A stretch of 64,000 nt of DNA from positions 36,430-100,429 of the forward strand of contig JAQVYY010000006.1 of NCBI GenBank assembly GCA_028708425.1, read 5' to 3'. A program made the position numbers and the translations under genes. Source of the DNA: Bacteroidales bacterium. Its GTDB lineage: Bacteria > Bacteroidota > Bacteroidia > Bacteroidales > Tenuifilaceae. Below the pieces are notes generated by a model. It was not told the DNA's origin, did not search any database, and saw nothing but the letters and a program-made list of their open reading frames with translations. Shown here one piece after another: positions 18,405 through 27,929 of the stretch (position 1 is its first letter; every line of letters starts with the position of its first letter).

Positions 18405-18563
18405 TTAAATTTTCCCGTCAAAAAAGTCTTTAACTTGTTCGTTGGGTATCATTTCTTCACGAAAAGTGTATGCCCCAGTTTTGGGAGATTTCACCATTTT
18501 AATACACTTGGTATTTGTTCTTCCCTCACCTTTTTGTAACGTTGCAACTGCTTTCTTAGCCAT
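18405..18563 (-). CDS. DUF4295 family small basic protein
   Basis: 52 residues, from ATG at 18563 to TAA at 18405, beginning MAKKAVATLQKGEGR and ending DFFDGKI. This small Lys-rich protein regularly follows rpmG in Bacteroidetes and is taken to be ribosome-associated, though its function is unproven. It starts 11 bases after the rpmG stop and shares the MAKK start of rpmG, so it is clearly part of the ribosomal-protein operon. Confidence 0.9.
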   Translation of the reverse strand: MAKKAVATLQKGEGRTNTKCIKMVKSPKTGAYTFREEMIPNEQVKDFFDGKI

Positions 18564-18574
18564 AACAATAAATT

Positions 18575-18757
18575 TTATTTAATTTCACGATGTACAGTTA
18601 CCTTGCGCAAAACAGGATTAAACTTTTTACGCTCTAACCTGTCGGGAGTGTTTTTCTTATTTTTGGTTGTAATATACCTAGAAGTTCCTGGCATACCGGA
18701 GTCCTTATGCTCCGTACACTCCATTATTACCTGAACTCTATTACCTTTCTTTGCCAT
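18575..18757 (-). CDS. rpmG: 50S ribosomal protein L33
   Basis: 60 residues, [18 protein letters not shown], with the family's [19 protein letters not shown] core. The four zinc-binding cysteines of C+ forms are absent apart from one Cys near the start, so this is the zinc-free type. It starts 11 bases after rpmB. Confidence 0.95.
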   Translation of the reverse strand: MAKKGNRVQVIMECTEHKDSGMPGTSRYITTKNKKNTPDRLERKKFNPVLRKVTVHREIK

Positions 18758-18768
18758 TGCAATATGCT

Positions 18769-19011
18769 TTAATAGATATTAATTAGACCCTTACTCTCAG
18801 CTTCTTTTAAAGCATTTTTAAGGCCTTTTTTAGTTATTGTTCGAATGCCAGCTGCCGAAACCTTTAAGGTTACCCAGCGGTTCTCTTCTTCGAGGAAGAA
18901 TCTTTTAGTCACTATGTTAGGATAAAATCTCCTTTTACTCTTGATATTAGAGTGAGAAACGTTATTCCCAACCATAACTTTTTTTCCTGTAATCTGACAA
19001 ATTCTTGACAT
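18769..19011 (-). CDS. rpmB: 50S ribosomal protein L28
   Basis: 80 residues, [20 protein letters not shown], with the [13 protein letters not shown] segment typical of L28. First gene of the rpmB-rpmG-DUF4295 unit. Upstream of it, between this gene and the end of cinA, is a dispersed repeat. Confidence 0.95.
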   Translation of the reverse strand: MSRICQITGKKVMVGNNVSHSNIKSKRRFYPNIVTKRFFLEEENRWVTLKVSAAGIRTITKKGLKNALKEAESKGLINIY

Positions 19012-19133
19012 TTCTCCTATGTATTTTGGATTCGTATGATTTTCAAAACAGTGCGCAAAGAACGCTATTAAAATTTAAAAATGCAAGGTATTTGTAAAAA
19101 AGTTGACGTATTTATGCATTATTATTCTCATTT

Positions 19134-19279
19134 AACCCGCATTATTCATCAAATTTGTAAAAGATGAATGCAAATACGGGTTACCCCAACATAGTCGAAC
19201 CCTGTTTTGGGTAACAAAATTGGGTTTGAGACTTAGTGGCTGTGGGAGACCCTAATTATTCGAATGAATAATTGGGGTT
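19134..19279 (-). repeat. 150-bp intergenic repeat family, copy F (reverse, overlaps the cinA end)
   Basis: Full-length copy in the opposite orientation to the others. Its outer-left arm (AACCCCAATTATTC on the minus strand) lies inside the cinA reading frame and supplies the last codons and the stop. Confidence 0.88.
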
Positions 19280-20512
19280 AATCAGTATAAACCTTAGCAG
19301 GTTTAACGCAGCAACCGAACTTCGCAAAATATTCCGATTACGATTATCGCCATAACTAAGCAGTTGACTAATAGTTTTTTGAGGTGTTGATACAGCTATC
19401 CAAATTGTGCCAACAGGTTTGTTTTCAGTGGCGCCTGTTGGCCCTGCAATACCCGAAGTAGCAATTGAGTAATTAGCATTAAATTTTTCTCTAGCTCCTT
19501 GCGCCATAGCTTCAACTACCGGTTGGCTAACGGCACCATGCGCATCAATCAATTTTTTATCAACACCCAATAAGCTCGACTTTGCAGCATTTGAGTACGC
19601 CACAACCCCTCCTAAAAAGAAAGTTGAAGAGCCTGGTTGTAAAGTAATCATGTGGGCAATACTGCCACCCGTACAGCTCTCGGCAACGGCCAGCGTTGCA
19701 TTATTCTGTTTTAGCAAGCTTGAAACTACCGAAACCATTGAATCGTCGTCAAAACCAAAAATATTGTTCGGAATAATCTTGGTTAAAGCATCGATCTGAT
19801 GATGAACCTCCTGTTTAAGTAAATTTATGTTATTACCTCTTGTTGATAGCCTTAATCGAATTGCATTAGGGCCAGGAAGATAGGCTAACTTTATATGGCT
19901 TGGCAAGTTCTCCTCCCATTCGCTAAGTTGTTGTGCAAGAAAAGATTCGGGCAAACCAAAGGTTTGGATGGTTTTATGCAGTATTTGCTGGGTAGCCGTT
20001 AGTTTCGATAGCCGAGGTATAATATTGCTACCCATTATAGCCTTCATTTCGAAAGGTACCCCAGGCATTGAGACAAAAATCTTACCCTCTTTATTAAACC
20101 ACATACCGGGGGCTGTTCCTGTTGGATTATGAATAACTTCGCACGATGCGGGAACCTCGGCTTGCTTAGCATTCAATTCGGTTAGGGGAAGTCCTCGTTT
20201 AGTAAAAATACCCTCAACATGCTTAAGCGTGGGCTCATGAACAACCATGTTCGTTCCAAAAAACTCACATAAAGCAGGTTTGGTAATATCGTCGCTGGTT
20301 GGCCCCAAACCTCCGGTTGCAAGAACTACATCATATTTACTAAGTAACTCGCCCACAGATTTTTTAATATCATCATTTGTATCAGATATTGAAACTATTT
20401 GGCAAACGTTAACACCAATTTTATTCAGCTCTTCGGCCATCCATGCTGAGCTTGTATCAACAATTTGACCTATTAAAATCTCATCGCCTATTGTTAGGAG
20501 TGCTGCATTCAT
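19256..20512 (-). CDS. cinA: Competence/damage-inducible protein CinA
   Basis: 418 residues: N-terminal molybdopterin-binding-like (MoaB/MogA) domain with TGGLGPTSDDIT at about residues 66-77, and a C-terminal nicotinamide-nucleotide amidase domain with AVAESCTGG at about 274-282 and the GIAGPTG loop near 350. The amidase returns NMN to NAD synthesis; the N-terminal domain acts as an ADP-ribose pyrophosphatase in the family. The last eight residues, INPNYSFE, are encoded by the end of a dispersed repeat, so the native C-terminus was probably replaced on insertion. Expected activity is unaffected, as this tail lies outside the domain. Confidence 0.93.
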   Translation of the reverse strand: MNAALLTIGDEILIGQIVDTSSAWMAEELNKIGVNVCQIVSISDTNDDIKKSVGELLSKYDVVLATGGLGPTSDDITKPALCEFFGTNMVVHEPTLKHVEGIFTKRGLPLTELNAKQAEVPASCEVIHNPTGTAPGMWFNKEGKIFVSMPGVPFEMKAIMGSNIIPRLSKLTATQQILHKTIQTFGLPESFLAQQLSEWEENLPSHIKLAYLPGPNAIRLRLSTRGNNINLLKQEVHHQIDALTKIIPNNIFGFDDDSMVSVVSSLLKQNNATLAVAESCTGGSIAHMITLQPGSSTFFLGGVVAYSNAAKSSLLGVDKKLIDAHGAVSQPVVEAMAQGAREKFNANYSIATSGIAGPTGATENKPVGTIWIAVSTPQKTISQLLSYGDNRNRNILRSSVAALNLLRFILINPNYSFE

Positions 20513-20632
20513 GTATTATAAAAATATTTATTGTGCTACTAAAGTCTATCAATCCTTGTAACCAGAAGTTAGGAATCGTAAAATAGCGCATTTTATGTGT
20601 ACAAATAAGTTTTTGTCTATCTGTTTTACAGC

Positions 20633-21877
20633 CTACTTTTCTTCGTTATTAATCGCCTTTATTCTCTGATTAAGCGTTGGATGAGAATAGTTTACAAATA
20701 CGTATGCTGGGTGTGGTGTTAAATTTGAAAGGTTTTGAGCTGATAGCTTCTTTAGCCCAGCTATCAGATATTGCCCTAAACCGTATTTAGCTGCGAAGTT
20801 ATCTGCTTGATACTCCATTTTTCGACTCATCATATTTGTGAAAATTCCGATTAAATCGCCAATGGGTAAGAAAAGAACGCTAAACGCCAAAAGGCTCAGA
20901 TGAAAGACGGGTTCGGTAGCACCCTCAAAGCCCAATGCAACAGACAGCTCAACGCTTTGGGATACAACACCAAATATAAATAACATAATGGCCGATTGAG
21001 CTGCCCCTAGCAGATAGTTTATCCATATATGACGTTTACGGTAATGGCCAATTTCGTGGGCTAAGACCGCCAGAATCTCATCATTACTCATCTTTTCGAT
21101 TAGCGTATCGTATAGCACCACCCTGCGATTTTTACCAAACCCAGAGAAATAGGCATTTGCCTTTGTAGAGCGCTTCGAGCCATCAATCACAAAGACCTTA
21201 CTTACAGGAAATTTGAGTTTGTCTCCTAACCCTTTTATTGAATTGAGCAATGGGCCGTCAGGAAGTGGTTTTTGCTTATTAAACAGCGGCACAATAACCG
21301 TTGAGTAAAGGGCATTTGCCAATAGCGAGAATAGCAAAATAATTGCTAAGGCAATTAACCAAAACCACCTACCTGTTGCAAAGTAAACCCATGTTAATGC
21401 GCCAAGCAGAATACCACCTACGAAAAACGTGAGCACAATTGATTTAAAAAAATCGACCGCAAAAAGCCTGGGTGTCGTTTTATTGAACCCATACTTTTCT
21501 TCAATAACAAAGGTACTCCAAATAGAGAAAGGTAATGAAGCAATACTCGAGGCAAGAGATATTATAGCAAAGAAAATCAAAGTGGTAAGCACATTACCCA
21601 ATTCGAGCATAAGGATATGTTCATGCAAAGCACCGAGCCATCCCATATAAAATATGAGTATAATAAAAACTACCGATATGGTTGTTTGCAAAATTGAGAA
21701 CCTGGTTGACTCTGCCTCATACCCCTGCTGTAATTTATAACGATCGGGCGAGTAAACATCAGTCAAAGCAGCAGGAACCGATTTTTTCCGATGAGAAAGA
21801 TTTAGTATGTCAAGTATTAATTCAAGTAAGTATCCTAATATATATATTATCAATATAATAGCCAACACTCTATTCAT
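20633..21877 (-). CDS. M48 metalloprotease, Ste24/CAAX prenyl protease type
   Basis: 414 residues, integral membrane protein with about seven spans. The zinc motif AHEIGHYRKRH (HExxH) is at about residues 272-282 and the third ligand Glu is in the KMEYQADNFAAKYG segment near 353. The N-terminal peptidase M48 domain (LSHRKKSVPAALTDVY...) is of the Ste24 form. In bacteria such proteins act in membrane-protein quality control; a prenyl substrate is not implied. It lies 25 bases upstream-to-downstream of the DUF6340 lipoprotein gene on the same strand, probably co-transcribed. Confidence 0.92.
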   Translation of the reverse strand: MNRVLAIILIIYILGYLLELILDILNLSHRKKSVPAALTDVYSPDRYKLQQGYEAESTRFSILQTTISVVFIILIFYMGWLGALHEHILMLELGNVLTTLIFFAIISLASSIASLPFSIWSTFVIEEKYGFNKTTPRLFAVDFFKSIVLTFFVGGILLGALTWVYFATGRWFWLIALAIILLFSLLANALYSTVIVPLFNKQKPLPDGPLLNSIKGLGDKLKFPVSKVFVIDGSKRSTKANAYFSGFGKNRRVVLYDTLIEKMSNDEILAVLAHEIGHYRKRHIWINYLLGAAQSAIMLFIFGVVSQSVELSVALGFEGATEPVFHLSLLAFSVLFLPIGDLIGIFTNMMSRKMEYQADNFAAKYGLGQYLIAGLKKLSAQNLSNLTPHPAYVFVNYSHPTLNQRIKAINNEEK

Positions 21878-21902
21878 AAAAAATAAAATATTAAATTACC
21901 AA

Positions 21903-22901
21903 TTATAACTTTTCAAGATGCTTGATTCTCTCTTTCAATACACTTTTGTAGACTAAGGCGCGCTGAAGCCTGTAATACTTTTCTGATTCTTCGAGCCAAT
22001 CAATAGCCACATCAAAATTACCGAGCATTTCGTTTGCAAGCGCCAAGTTAAAGGCTGCTTTAGCTGCCAACTCTTCACGGTTAGGATATTTATCGATTAC
22101 CTCTTGCCAAAGGTTCGCGGCATCTTCCCACTGATTGTTAATAACTAAATTGGCTGCATTTCTCAAAAGTTTATGCCCCTTAACATAATAGAACCGTTGC
22201 TCATCTGCCCAATATGGTGCTATTTTTTTTGCATACTCATCGCCCACAAGGTAACCACAATAAGCTGCCGAGTTAAAAAATCCAGGTAGCTGATCGCCAA
22301 CCTCAACTGGGAAATAATCGTACTCATCCCAAATTAATGTGTCGCGAAATAGGTAATTAGACACTAGTTCACGGTTATACAAGTCGTATACGCGCCAGTA
22401 AGCATAAACATCCATTGAGAGGTATCCATAGTATCCCTGAAAGGCCCCATCCCAATATGGATAGCTATCGGTTTTAGGCGTTATTTTTATGTACTCTAGC
22501 GAAATAACCAAATCGGCATCTGTTGCTGATGCCATATTCTCAACCTCATTCCAACTATAGGGCAGTATTAGTCTGGTTGATTCGTCGCGATAGTGTTGCC
22601 TAACAGGCGGCTCAACGCCTTGAAACCATGGCGATTCAGCCAATGTTTCGGCTAATACCAACCCTGCCTCAAGAGCCGCTGTACTATCGAGTGCCGCTTG
22701 TGCCATGCTCTCGGGCGAACCTGGCACACCCTTGTATATTCCAGTAACAATTAGAGGCTGAGCAAAATTACTGGGAACACTAAGTTCTGCCGGCTTAAGT
22801 GTTTGTATGCTAATAGTTTTATTGTAAACACATGAAGTAAAAATTGAAAACCCTAAAACCAACAAAGCCAGGCAAATGGCGTACTTCTTTCGTAATATCA
22901 T
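21903..22901 (-). CDS. DUF6340 family TPR lipoprotein
   Basis: 332 residues. Lipoprotein signal: basic start MILRKKYA, hydrophobic core, then FTSC with the modified Cys at about residue 24. The middle follows the DUF6340 pattern (an early VIVTGIYKG-like stretch and a YRDESTRLILPYSWNEVE-type region), and the C-terminal 90 residues form TPR-like helices (NQWEDAANLWQEVIDKYPNREELAAKAAFNLALANEMLG). Likely an outer-membrane-attached periplasmic or surface protein of unknown role. It precedes the Ste24-like gene by 25 bases. Confidence 0.82.
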   Translation of the reverse strand: MILRKKYAICLALLVLGFSIFTSCVYNKTISIQTLKPAELSVPSNFAQPLIVTGIYKGVPGSPESMAQAALDSTAALEAGLVLAETLAESPWFQGVEPPVRQHYRDESTRLILPYSWNEVENMASATDADLVISLEYIKITPKTDSYPYWDGAFQGYYGYLSMDVYAYWRVYDLYNRELVSNYLFRDTLIWDEYDYFPVEVGDQLPGFFNSAAYCGYLVGDEYAKKIAPYWADEQRFYYVKGHKLLRNAANLVINNQWEDAANLWQEVIDKYPNREELAAKAAFNLALANEMLGNFDVAIDWLEESEKYYRLQRALVYKSVLKERIKHLEKL

Positions 22902-23109
22902 ATTATAAGCTTTACAATATTAACAACATGCAAAAATAGGTATAACGAAACGATTTACTATAAAGATACACTATAACTTATTGCAAGTTCCATCAACCAG
23001 CCAGTTTGCTTCAAAAATAAGAGCAGCAAATTACATAATTACTAATGATTGAAATTGTTACCATATTGTATTATAAATTTACGCTAACAGCAAAGCCTGG
23101 TAACAGCAG

Positions 23110-24474
23110 CTATCGGGTGAGCCTCCGTAGCTTAACCTCGAGCTGCCTTACCGTTGAGGGTTTCGAGAGAATTTCTAGATCTTTGGACAGCAAGAACATT
23201 TGAGGTGTTTCGTGGGCGTCATACATATTAATTACAGCATTATCGGGTGTGTAGGGCTCGTTATGGTTTAACCAATCAAGCCCAAGCTCATTAATGTTAC
23301 GTTTCCACATAAATGGCTCATCATCAAGTGATATAGCAATAACTTCAAACCCTTTCTGCTTATAGTCGGCATATATTTTTTTAATTCTTGGCATTGCGTC
23401 AAGACAATGAGGGCACCACGAGGACCAAAAAAGTATTAGTTTATAGGTTGCGTTAACCTCGGAAAGATACATGGACCTCATATTGGCTATACGCAAAGGA
23501 AAATCGAATGCTTTTTCGCCCACTCTGACCCTAGGCGAATCGGATGATTTTGGGGTAATACTGCCCCGTTTCAATGGGTTTAGCTTACCAAACTGCGTGT
23601 AATTTAGGTAATCGATAATTTCCAGATAATCGGAATCCTTAAATCCATCGAGCAGCAATTGCCTTATGGCTTTGGCCACCTCTAGATGCATATCTAGCGA
23701 TAGCAAGAGATGAATCCCCTTAGTAAAAGTCAGCTCTTGGCTCTCCTTATCGAGGTCATCGCTGTAAAAATGGTCCATGTAATCCCATAACCTATTTTTA
23801 AACAATGGCGTTTTTAGGGTAAGGGTATCAAATAGGTCGATTTGCCCCCACCAGGTGCGAATCACCTCTTCCGACAAGGGATTAACGCTGCTGGGAATAA
23901 CAGGCTTCTGTTCGATCCTAATAAACCTTGAGGCCAAAGCGTTGGGATTTAAATTGATTAAGCTATCGGCAAATGCAAATAACGAGCTGTTTACGCTAAT
24001 CACCTCAGCAGCTAGCTGCTTACGGAATGCTGAAGTGTCTGGGTAAAAATCCATTAACGAATGCGTTAACCATAGCTGCTGGTCGACCCTCTTTTTTCTA
24101 TTTTGGAAAAGCCAATACATGTTATTCCCTACCGATAGGCTTGATTTGAGGCTATCGTTAGGAGCGTAAACCACGGTATTTACATCAATTTTTGGCTCAC
24201 CGCTAACAATAAGTTTAAGCTTGATGCTTTTCCCCACATCAACCCTATAGAATCCCTTAGCATACCCTTTTTCTGCGGTAAACCTATAGCTACCCTGTGT
24301 TAGCTGGTTTGATGAGTCGATCGCAACATAATCGGTACCATTAAAGTATAGCAGCATGGCCTGAGGCGAGAAAGCCTGAGTAACATTTACCACTATCTCA
24401 GAAGTTTGGGCTTGAATAAATATCGGCCTAAAAAAAAGGGCAAAAAGAATGGAAATGCGAAATATATGTATCAT
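23110..24474 (-). CDS. TlpA-type thioredoxin-fold lipid-side protein
   Basis: 454 residues from the ATG at 24474; an upstream in-frame ATG at 24507 would add 11 residues before a clear signal peptide (MIHIFRISILFALFF...AQ) and overlaps the previous stop, so it is not used. Residues about 20-300 form a Bacteroidetes-specific N-terminal region with an initial beta domain. The last 150 residues are a TlpA/AhpC-TSA domain with the redox pair in WCPHC near residue 357. Exported to the periplasm, it probably reduces or isomerises disulfides. The next upstream gene ends 32 bases before it and may be co-transcribed. Confidence 0.8.
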   Translation of the reverse strand: MIHIFRISILFALFFRPIFIQAQTSEIVVNVTQAFSPQAMLLYFNGTDYVAIDSSNQLTQGSYRFTAEKGYAKGFYRVDVGKSIKLKLIVSGEPKIDVNTVVYAPNDSLKSSLSVGNNMYWLFQNRKKRVDQQLWLTHSLMDFYPDTSAFRKQLAAEVISVNSSLFAFADSLINLNPNALASRFIRIEQKPVIPSSVNPLSEEVIRTWWGQIDLFDTLTLKTPLFKNRLWDYMDHFYSDDLDKESQELTFTKGIHLLLSLDMHLEVAKAIRQLLLDGFKDSDYLEIIDYLNYTQFGKLNPLKRGSITPKSSDSPRVRVGEKAFDFPLRIANMRSMYLSEVNATYKLILFWSSWCPHCLDAMPRIKKIYADYKQKGFEVIAISLDDEPFMWKRNINELGLDWLNHNEPYTPDNAVINMYDAHETPQMFLLSKDLEILSKPSTVRQLEVKLRRLTR

Positions 24475-24506
24475 AATAGAACAATAATTATTAAAAAATA
24501 CGAGCA

Positions 24507-24998
24507 CTACTCTTGGGGTCGATATATTATAATATTACCTTTTACTAAACCCTCAATGTTAATGGGGCTAGTGCCTACTTTACGCCCAGAGAAAGATGTG
24601 TTTTGGTGGGCCAACTCGTAAACACCCTTACCATAAACCTTAATAATAATAGCAGTATGCTGCTCCATGGTTTCGGTATAGGTAGTAAACCCCTCGATAC
24701 GCTCAACCACGGCACCCTTAAAATGGACAATATCGCCAGGGTAAACCGCCTCGGTTTTATAGTTTACAGGTTTTCCGTATACATACATTTTATCCCATTT
24801 AGCATTAACAAGGATTAAGGCCTGGTTTGCTAAATCCCAGCACTCGCCCCTATCAACCTGCTTGCCCATAACACTTTGCACGTAACCCAAAATTGTTCGA
24901 TTTATAGTTGGTATCGAATCGTTTTGGGCAGTAGCCGTTAGGCTAACTAGTGCAAGTAGTACAATTCCCGAAAAACGTCTCATTTTCAATTTCAGCAT
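24507..24998 (-). CDS. Secreted NlpC/P60 or CHAP-like protein
   Basis: 163 residues with a signal peptide (MLKLKMRRFSGIVLLALVSLTATAQ; a second possible start at residue 6). The mature part has GECWDLANQAL near residue 53, with a Cys placed like the nucleophile of papain-like NlpC/P60 and CHAP enzymes, a PGDIVHFKGAVV strand and an EQHTAIII segment whose His would be the second catalytic residue. It may cut peptidoglycan peptides or be a related non-enzymatic fold. The family call rests on these motifs only. Confidence 0.6.
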   Translation of the reverse strand: MLKLKMRRFSGIVLLALVSLTATAQNDSIPTINRTILGYVQSVMGKQVDRGECWDLANQALILVNAKWDKMYVYGKPVNYKTEAVYPGDIVHFKGAVVERIEGFTTYTETMEQHTAIIIKVYGKGVYELAHQNTSFSGRKVGTSPINIEGLVKGNIIIYRPQE

Positions 24999-25034
24999 TA
25001 GTTTACGTACCTAACGAATTATAGGCAAAATGGT

Positions 25035-27770
25035 TTACTTAGATTCAATAAGTTCAAATATTTTAGCTTTAAGGTCGGCAGGTTTAAAGGGTTTTAAAAT
25101 AAATCCATTCATACCTAAATTGAAAATTTTATGCTGCACATCGAGCATAGCCGAGGCCGTTAGCGCAATTATGGGAATATCACATTTACTGGTATCGGTC
25201 ATCGCCCTAATCTCTTTTGTAGCCTCGTAACCGCTCATAACAGGCATCTCCAAATCCATAAGTATTAAATCGTAGCTATTGTTACGAACCATGCTAACCG
25301 CTTCGGCCCCATTTTCGGCTAGCTGGGTATCGAAGCCCCAATCTTTTAAAAACTTAAGCACAATAAACGAGTTAATCTCGTTATCCTCCACCACAAGTAC
25401 CCTAACGGGTCTATCTAACTTACTTATGCTGATAGGCTTGGTTACCAGGTCGGAAGTGTTCTTTTTTGCCACTTTGGATTTTCGCAAGCTAAGGGTGAAG
25501 AAGAACTCGGAGCCTTTACTGGGCGAACTGGTAACCTCGAGGCTACCCTTTAATACCGACACCAACTTATGCGAAATGGCTAAGCCTAAACCTGTGCCTC
25601 CATATTGACGAGTGGTATTGGCATTTGCCTGAACAAATTCCTTAAAAATAACTTTTTGCTTATCAATGGGTATCCCAATGCCAGTGTCGGAAACCGAAAA
25701 CCTTACCCAAACCGATGCCGCAGTTTCACGAACTTTTTTAAACTCGATACCAACGCCCCCTTTTGCTGTAAACTTAATGGCGTTTGAGGTAAGATTGGTA
25801 AGAATTTGGTTCAGCTTTCCTGAGTCGCTCACCACATTTGCAGGAAGGGTATCATCGTAGCTTAGACTCAAATCGATTCCCTTTTTAGTGGCCGAATACT
25901 TAAACACCTTGTAAACACCCTTAGCAAATTTTTCCAGGTCGAAAGCCTTACTATTAACAACGTGTTTACCCGCCTCAATCTTACTAAAATCAAGAACATC
26001 GTTAAGCAATGACATTAGCCCTTCGGCCGAATATTTAAGGCTTTGGAGATACGCAAGCTGGTGCTCCATAGGCTTTTCAGAAAGCAAAATATTGGTCATT
26101 CCTATTACCGCATTCATCGGGGTTCTAATTTCGTGGCTCATGGTTGATAGAAAGCGTTCCTTTGCCCTAGAGGCTTGCTCTGCCTCATTCTTAGCCTTAA
26201 CAAGCTCCTGCTCCTGATTTTTTTGAGCAGATATATCAACCATAACACCCATATATCGGCTAATACGGTTGTTTTCAACAATAGCAATAATATGGGTAAG
26301 GACCGGAAATGTTGAGTTATCGGATTTAAGAGCCATTAGCTCAACCGAGGGTAATTCGGGAGTTACTATGCTGTTATTTAGATAGCTTGATATGATATCG
26401 TGATGCTTGGCATCGAAAAGTTGATATATATGCAGCCCCTGCGCAATGGCCTTATCGGTGTAATTAAAAAAGGACTTTAGATAATTGTTTGCAAATGTGA
26501 GGTAGCCCTGCGAGTTGGCCTCAAACACTTTTTCGGGTAGCAGCTCGGCCAGCTGCCTAAAGCGAATTTCGCTGCGTAAAATTTCCTCTTGAGCCCTCTT
26601 TTTGTCGGTAATATCGCTAATTACGAAAAGCAAGCACAGCTCTTCCTGAATTTCAATTATCTCAGCCGAAAAGCTACAAACAAGTTGCTGCCCAAAGGTA
26701 TTTAGCAACGATGTTTCAACCTCTTGTATTCGTCCTTCCTTAATAATAAGCTGCTTTAGCTCATCGCGTTGCGAAATATCGGGAAAAATTTTAATTTGCG
26801 AAGAGTTTGCTCCTACTATTTGCTCACGGGTTAGCCCTGTTTTTTTCAGAAAGGTTTCGTTAACATCAATAAAACGCCCCTCTTCAAAGGTACTAATTAC
26901 CATCATAACAGCGTTATTCTCAAAAGCTTTACCGAATTTCTCTTCGGACATTTTAACAATGTGCTCGCTCTCTAGCCGCTGGGTAACATCCTGACAAATA
27001 GCAAAAACCACCTCTTTTTGACTCCAGTTTCCCTTAAAAAGACGTGCCTCGATGGGAATACTTTTTGAATTACTCCTAACTAATGAGCCAGAATAAATTT
27101 CCCTGTTGCCAGAAAAAACATCGGAAATTAAGGTTTTAACACTTTCGCGCTGGTTTGCAGAGAAAAAACTGTTGAATGCTTTAAGCGCAACCTGATGTTC
27201 ACTAAAACCAAGCCGATTGTATACACTTCGGTTTGCCTGAATTACCAGTCCTCGCTTACTAATAATAAAAACCATATCCTCGAAGCCGTTAACCAGAAGC
27301 CTAAAGTTTTGCTCCTCCTCGACCAGCTTACGCTCAGAATCTTTTTGTTGGGTAATATCAAAGCAGTTGTCGAGCAAAGCAGGGCTGCCTTTATAGGAAA
27401 TTACAGATACGTTAGATTTAAACCAACGCATTTGTCCACTTTTGCGAACAGCCCGAAAGGTAAATGAGCGCGATGTTTTTTTCTCGCGAATCTCCATATA
27501 ATCTTTCAGAAATAGCAGCTTTATGAGTTTCCTATCCTTTTCATGAACCAGGTCGGTAAAATTCATTTCGCTCAGCTCATGCGATGAGTAACCGGTAAGC
27601 ACCTCAAATTGCTTATTATGAAAAACTATTCGGTTATTTTGTAGTAAATAAATGCTCCCAGCACAGCTATTAAACATGGTTGACAGCAGGGCACTATCCG
27701 AATCGGGTAACAGCCCAGGTAAACCCTTACTGGCACTCAATTCTTTCCCTTTTCTATCCGAAGTATTCAT
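25035..27770 (-). CDS. Hybrid sensor histidine kinase with multiple PAS domains
   Basis: 911 residues, no membrane span, so a cytoplasmic sensor. Four PAS domains in series (about residues 30-140, 150-270, 275-395, 405-520), a coiled linker, then HisKA with the phospho-His in MSHEIRTPMN at about 544, HATPase with the N box (LNQILTNLTSNAIKFT) and G boxes (DTGIGI; GGTGLGLAI), and a C-terminal receiver with the phospho-Asp in LILMDLEMPVMSG at about 838. No separate HPt or output gene is adjacent. Stimulus unknown. Confidence 0.93.
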   Translation of the reverse strand: MNTSDRKGKELSASKGLPGLLPDSDSALLSTMFNSCAGSIYLLQNNRIVFHNKQFEVLTGYSSHELSEMNFTDLVHEKDRKLIKLLFLKDYMEIREKKTSRSFTFRAVRKSGQMRWFKSNVSVISYKGSPALLDNCFDITQQKDSERKLVEEEQNFRLLVNGFEDMVFIISKRGLVIQANRSVYNRLGFSEHQVALKAFNSFFSANQRESVKTLISDVFSGNREIYSGSLVRSNSKSIPIEARLFKGNWSQKEVVFAICQDVTQRLESEHIVKMSEEKFGKAFENNAVMMVISTFEEGRFIDVNETFLKKTGLTREQIVGANSSQIKIFPDISQRDELKQLIIKEGRIQEVETSLLNTFGQQLVCSFSAEIIEIQEELCLLFVISDITDKKRAQEEILRSEIRFRQLAELLPEKVFEANSQGYLTFANNYLKSFFNYTDKAIAQGLHIYQLFDAKHHDIISSYLNNSIVTPELPSVELMALKSDNSTFPVLTHIIAIVENNRISRYMGVMVDISAQKNQEQELVKAKNEAEQASRAKERFLSTMSHEIRTPMNAVIGMTNILLSEKPMEHQLAYLQSLKYSAEGLMSLLNDVLDFSKIEAGKHVVNSKAFDLEKFAKGVYKVFKYSATKKGIDLSLSYDDTLPANVVSDSGKLNQILTNLTSNAIKFTAKGGVGIEFKKVRETAASVWVRFSVSDTGIGIPIDKQKVIFKEFVQANANTTRQYGGTGLGLAISHKLVSVLKGSLEVTSSPSKGSEFFFTLSLRKSKVAKKNTSDLVTKPISISKLDRPVRVLVVEDNEINSFIVLKFLKDWGFDTQLAENGAEAVSMVRNNSYDLILMDLEMPVMSGYEATKEIRAMTDTSKCDIPIIALTASAMLDVQHKIFNLGMNGFILKPFKPADLKAKIFELIESK

Positions 27771-27929
27771 ACTATCAATTAGGTTTAGGCGGTTTCGCCA
27801 ACTAGCTATACAGCTTGTGAATAATTAATAAACACCACGCACATTGTAACAAAAGTACAATTATCTTGTTAATGTTTACGTGCTAGTTAACAATAATAGC
27901 ACCAAAACACATATCAACCAATTTTAATA

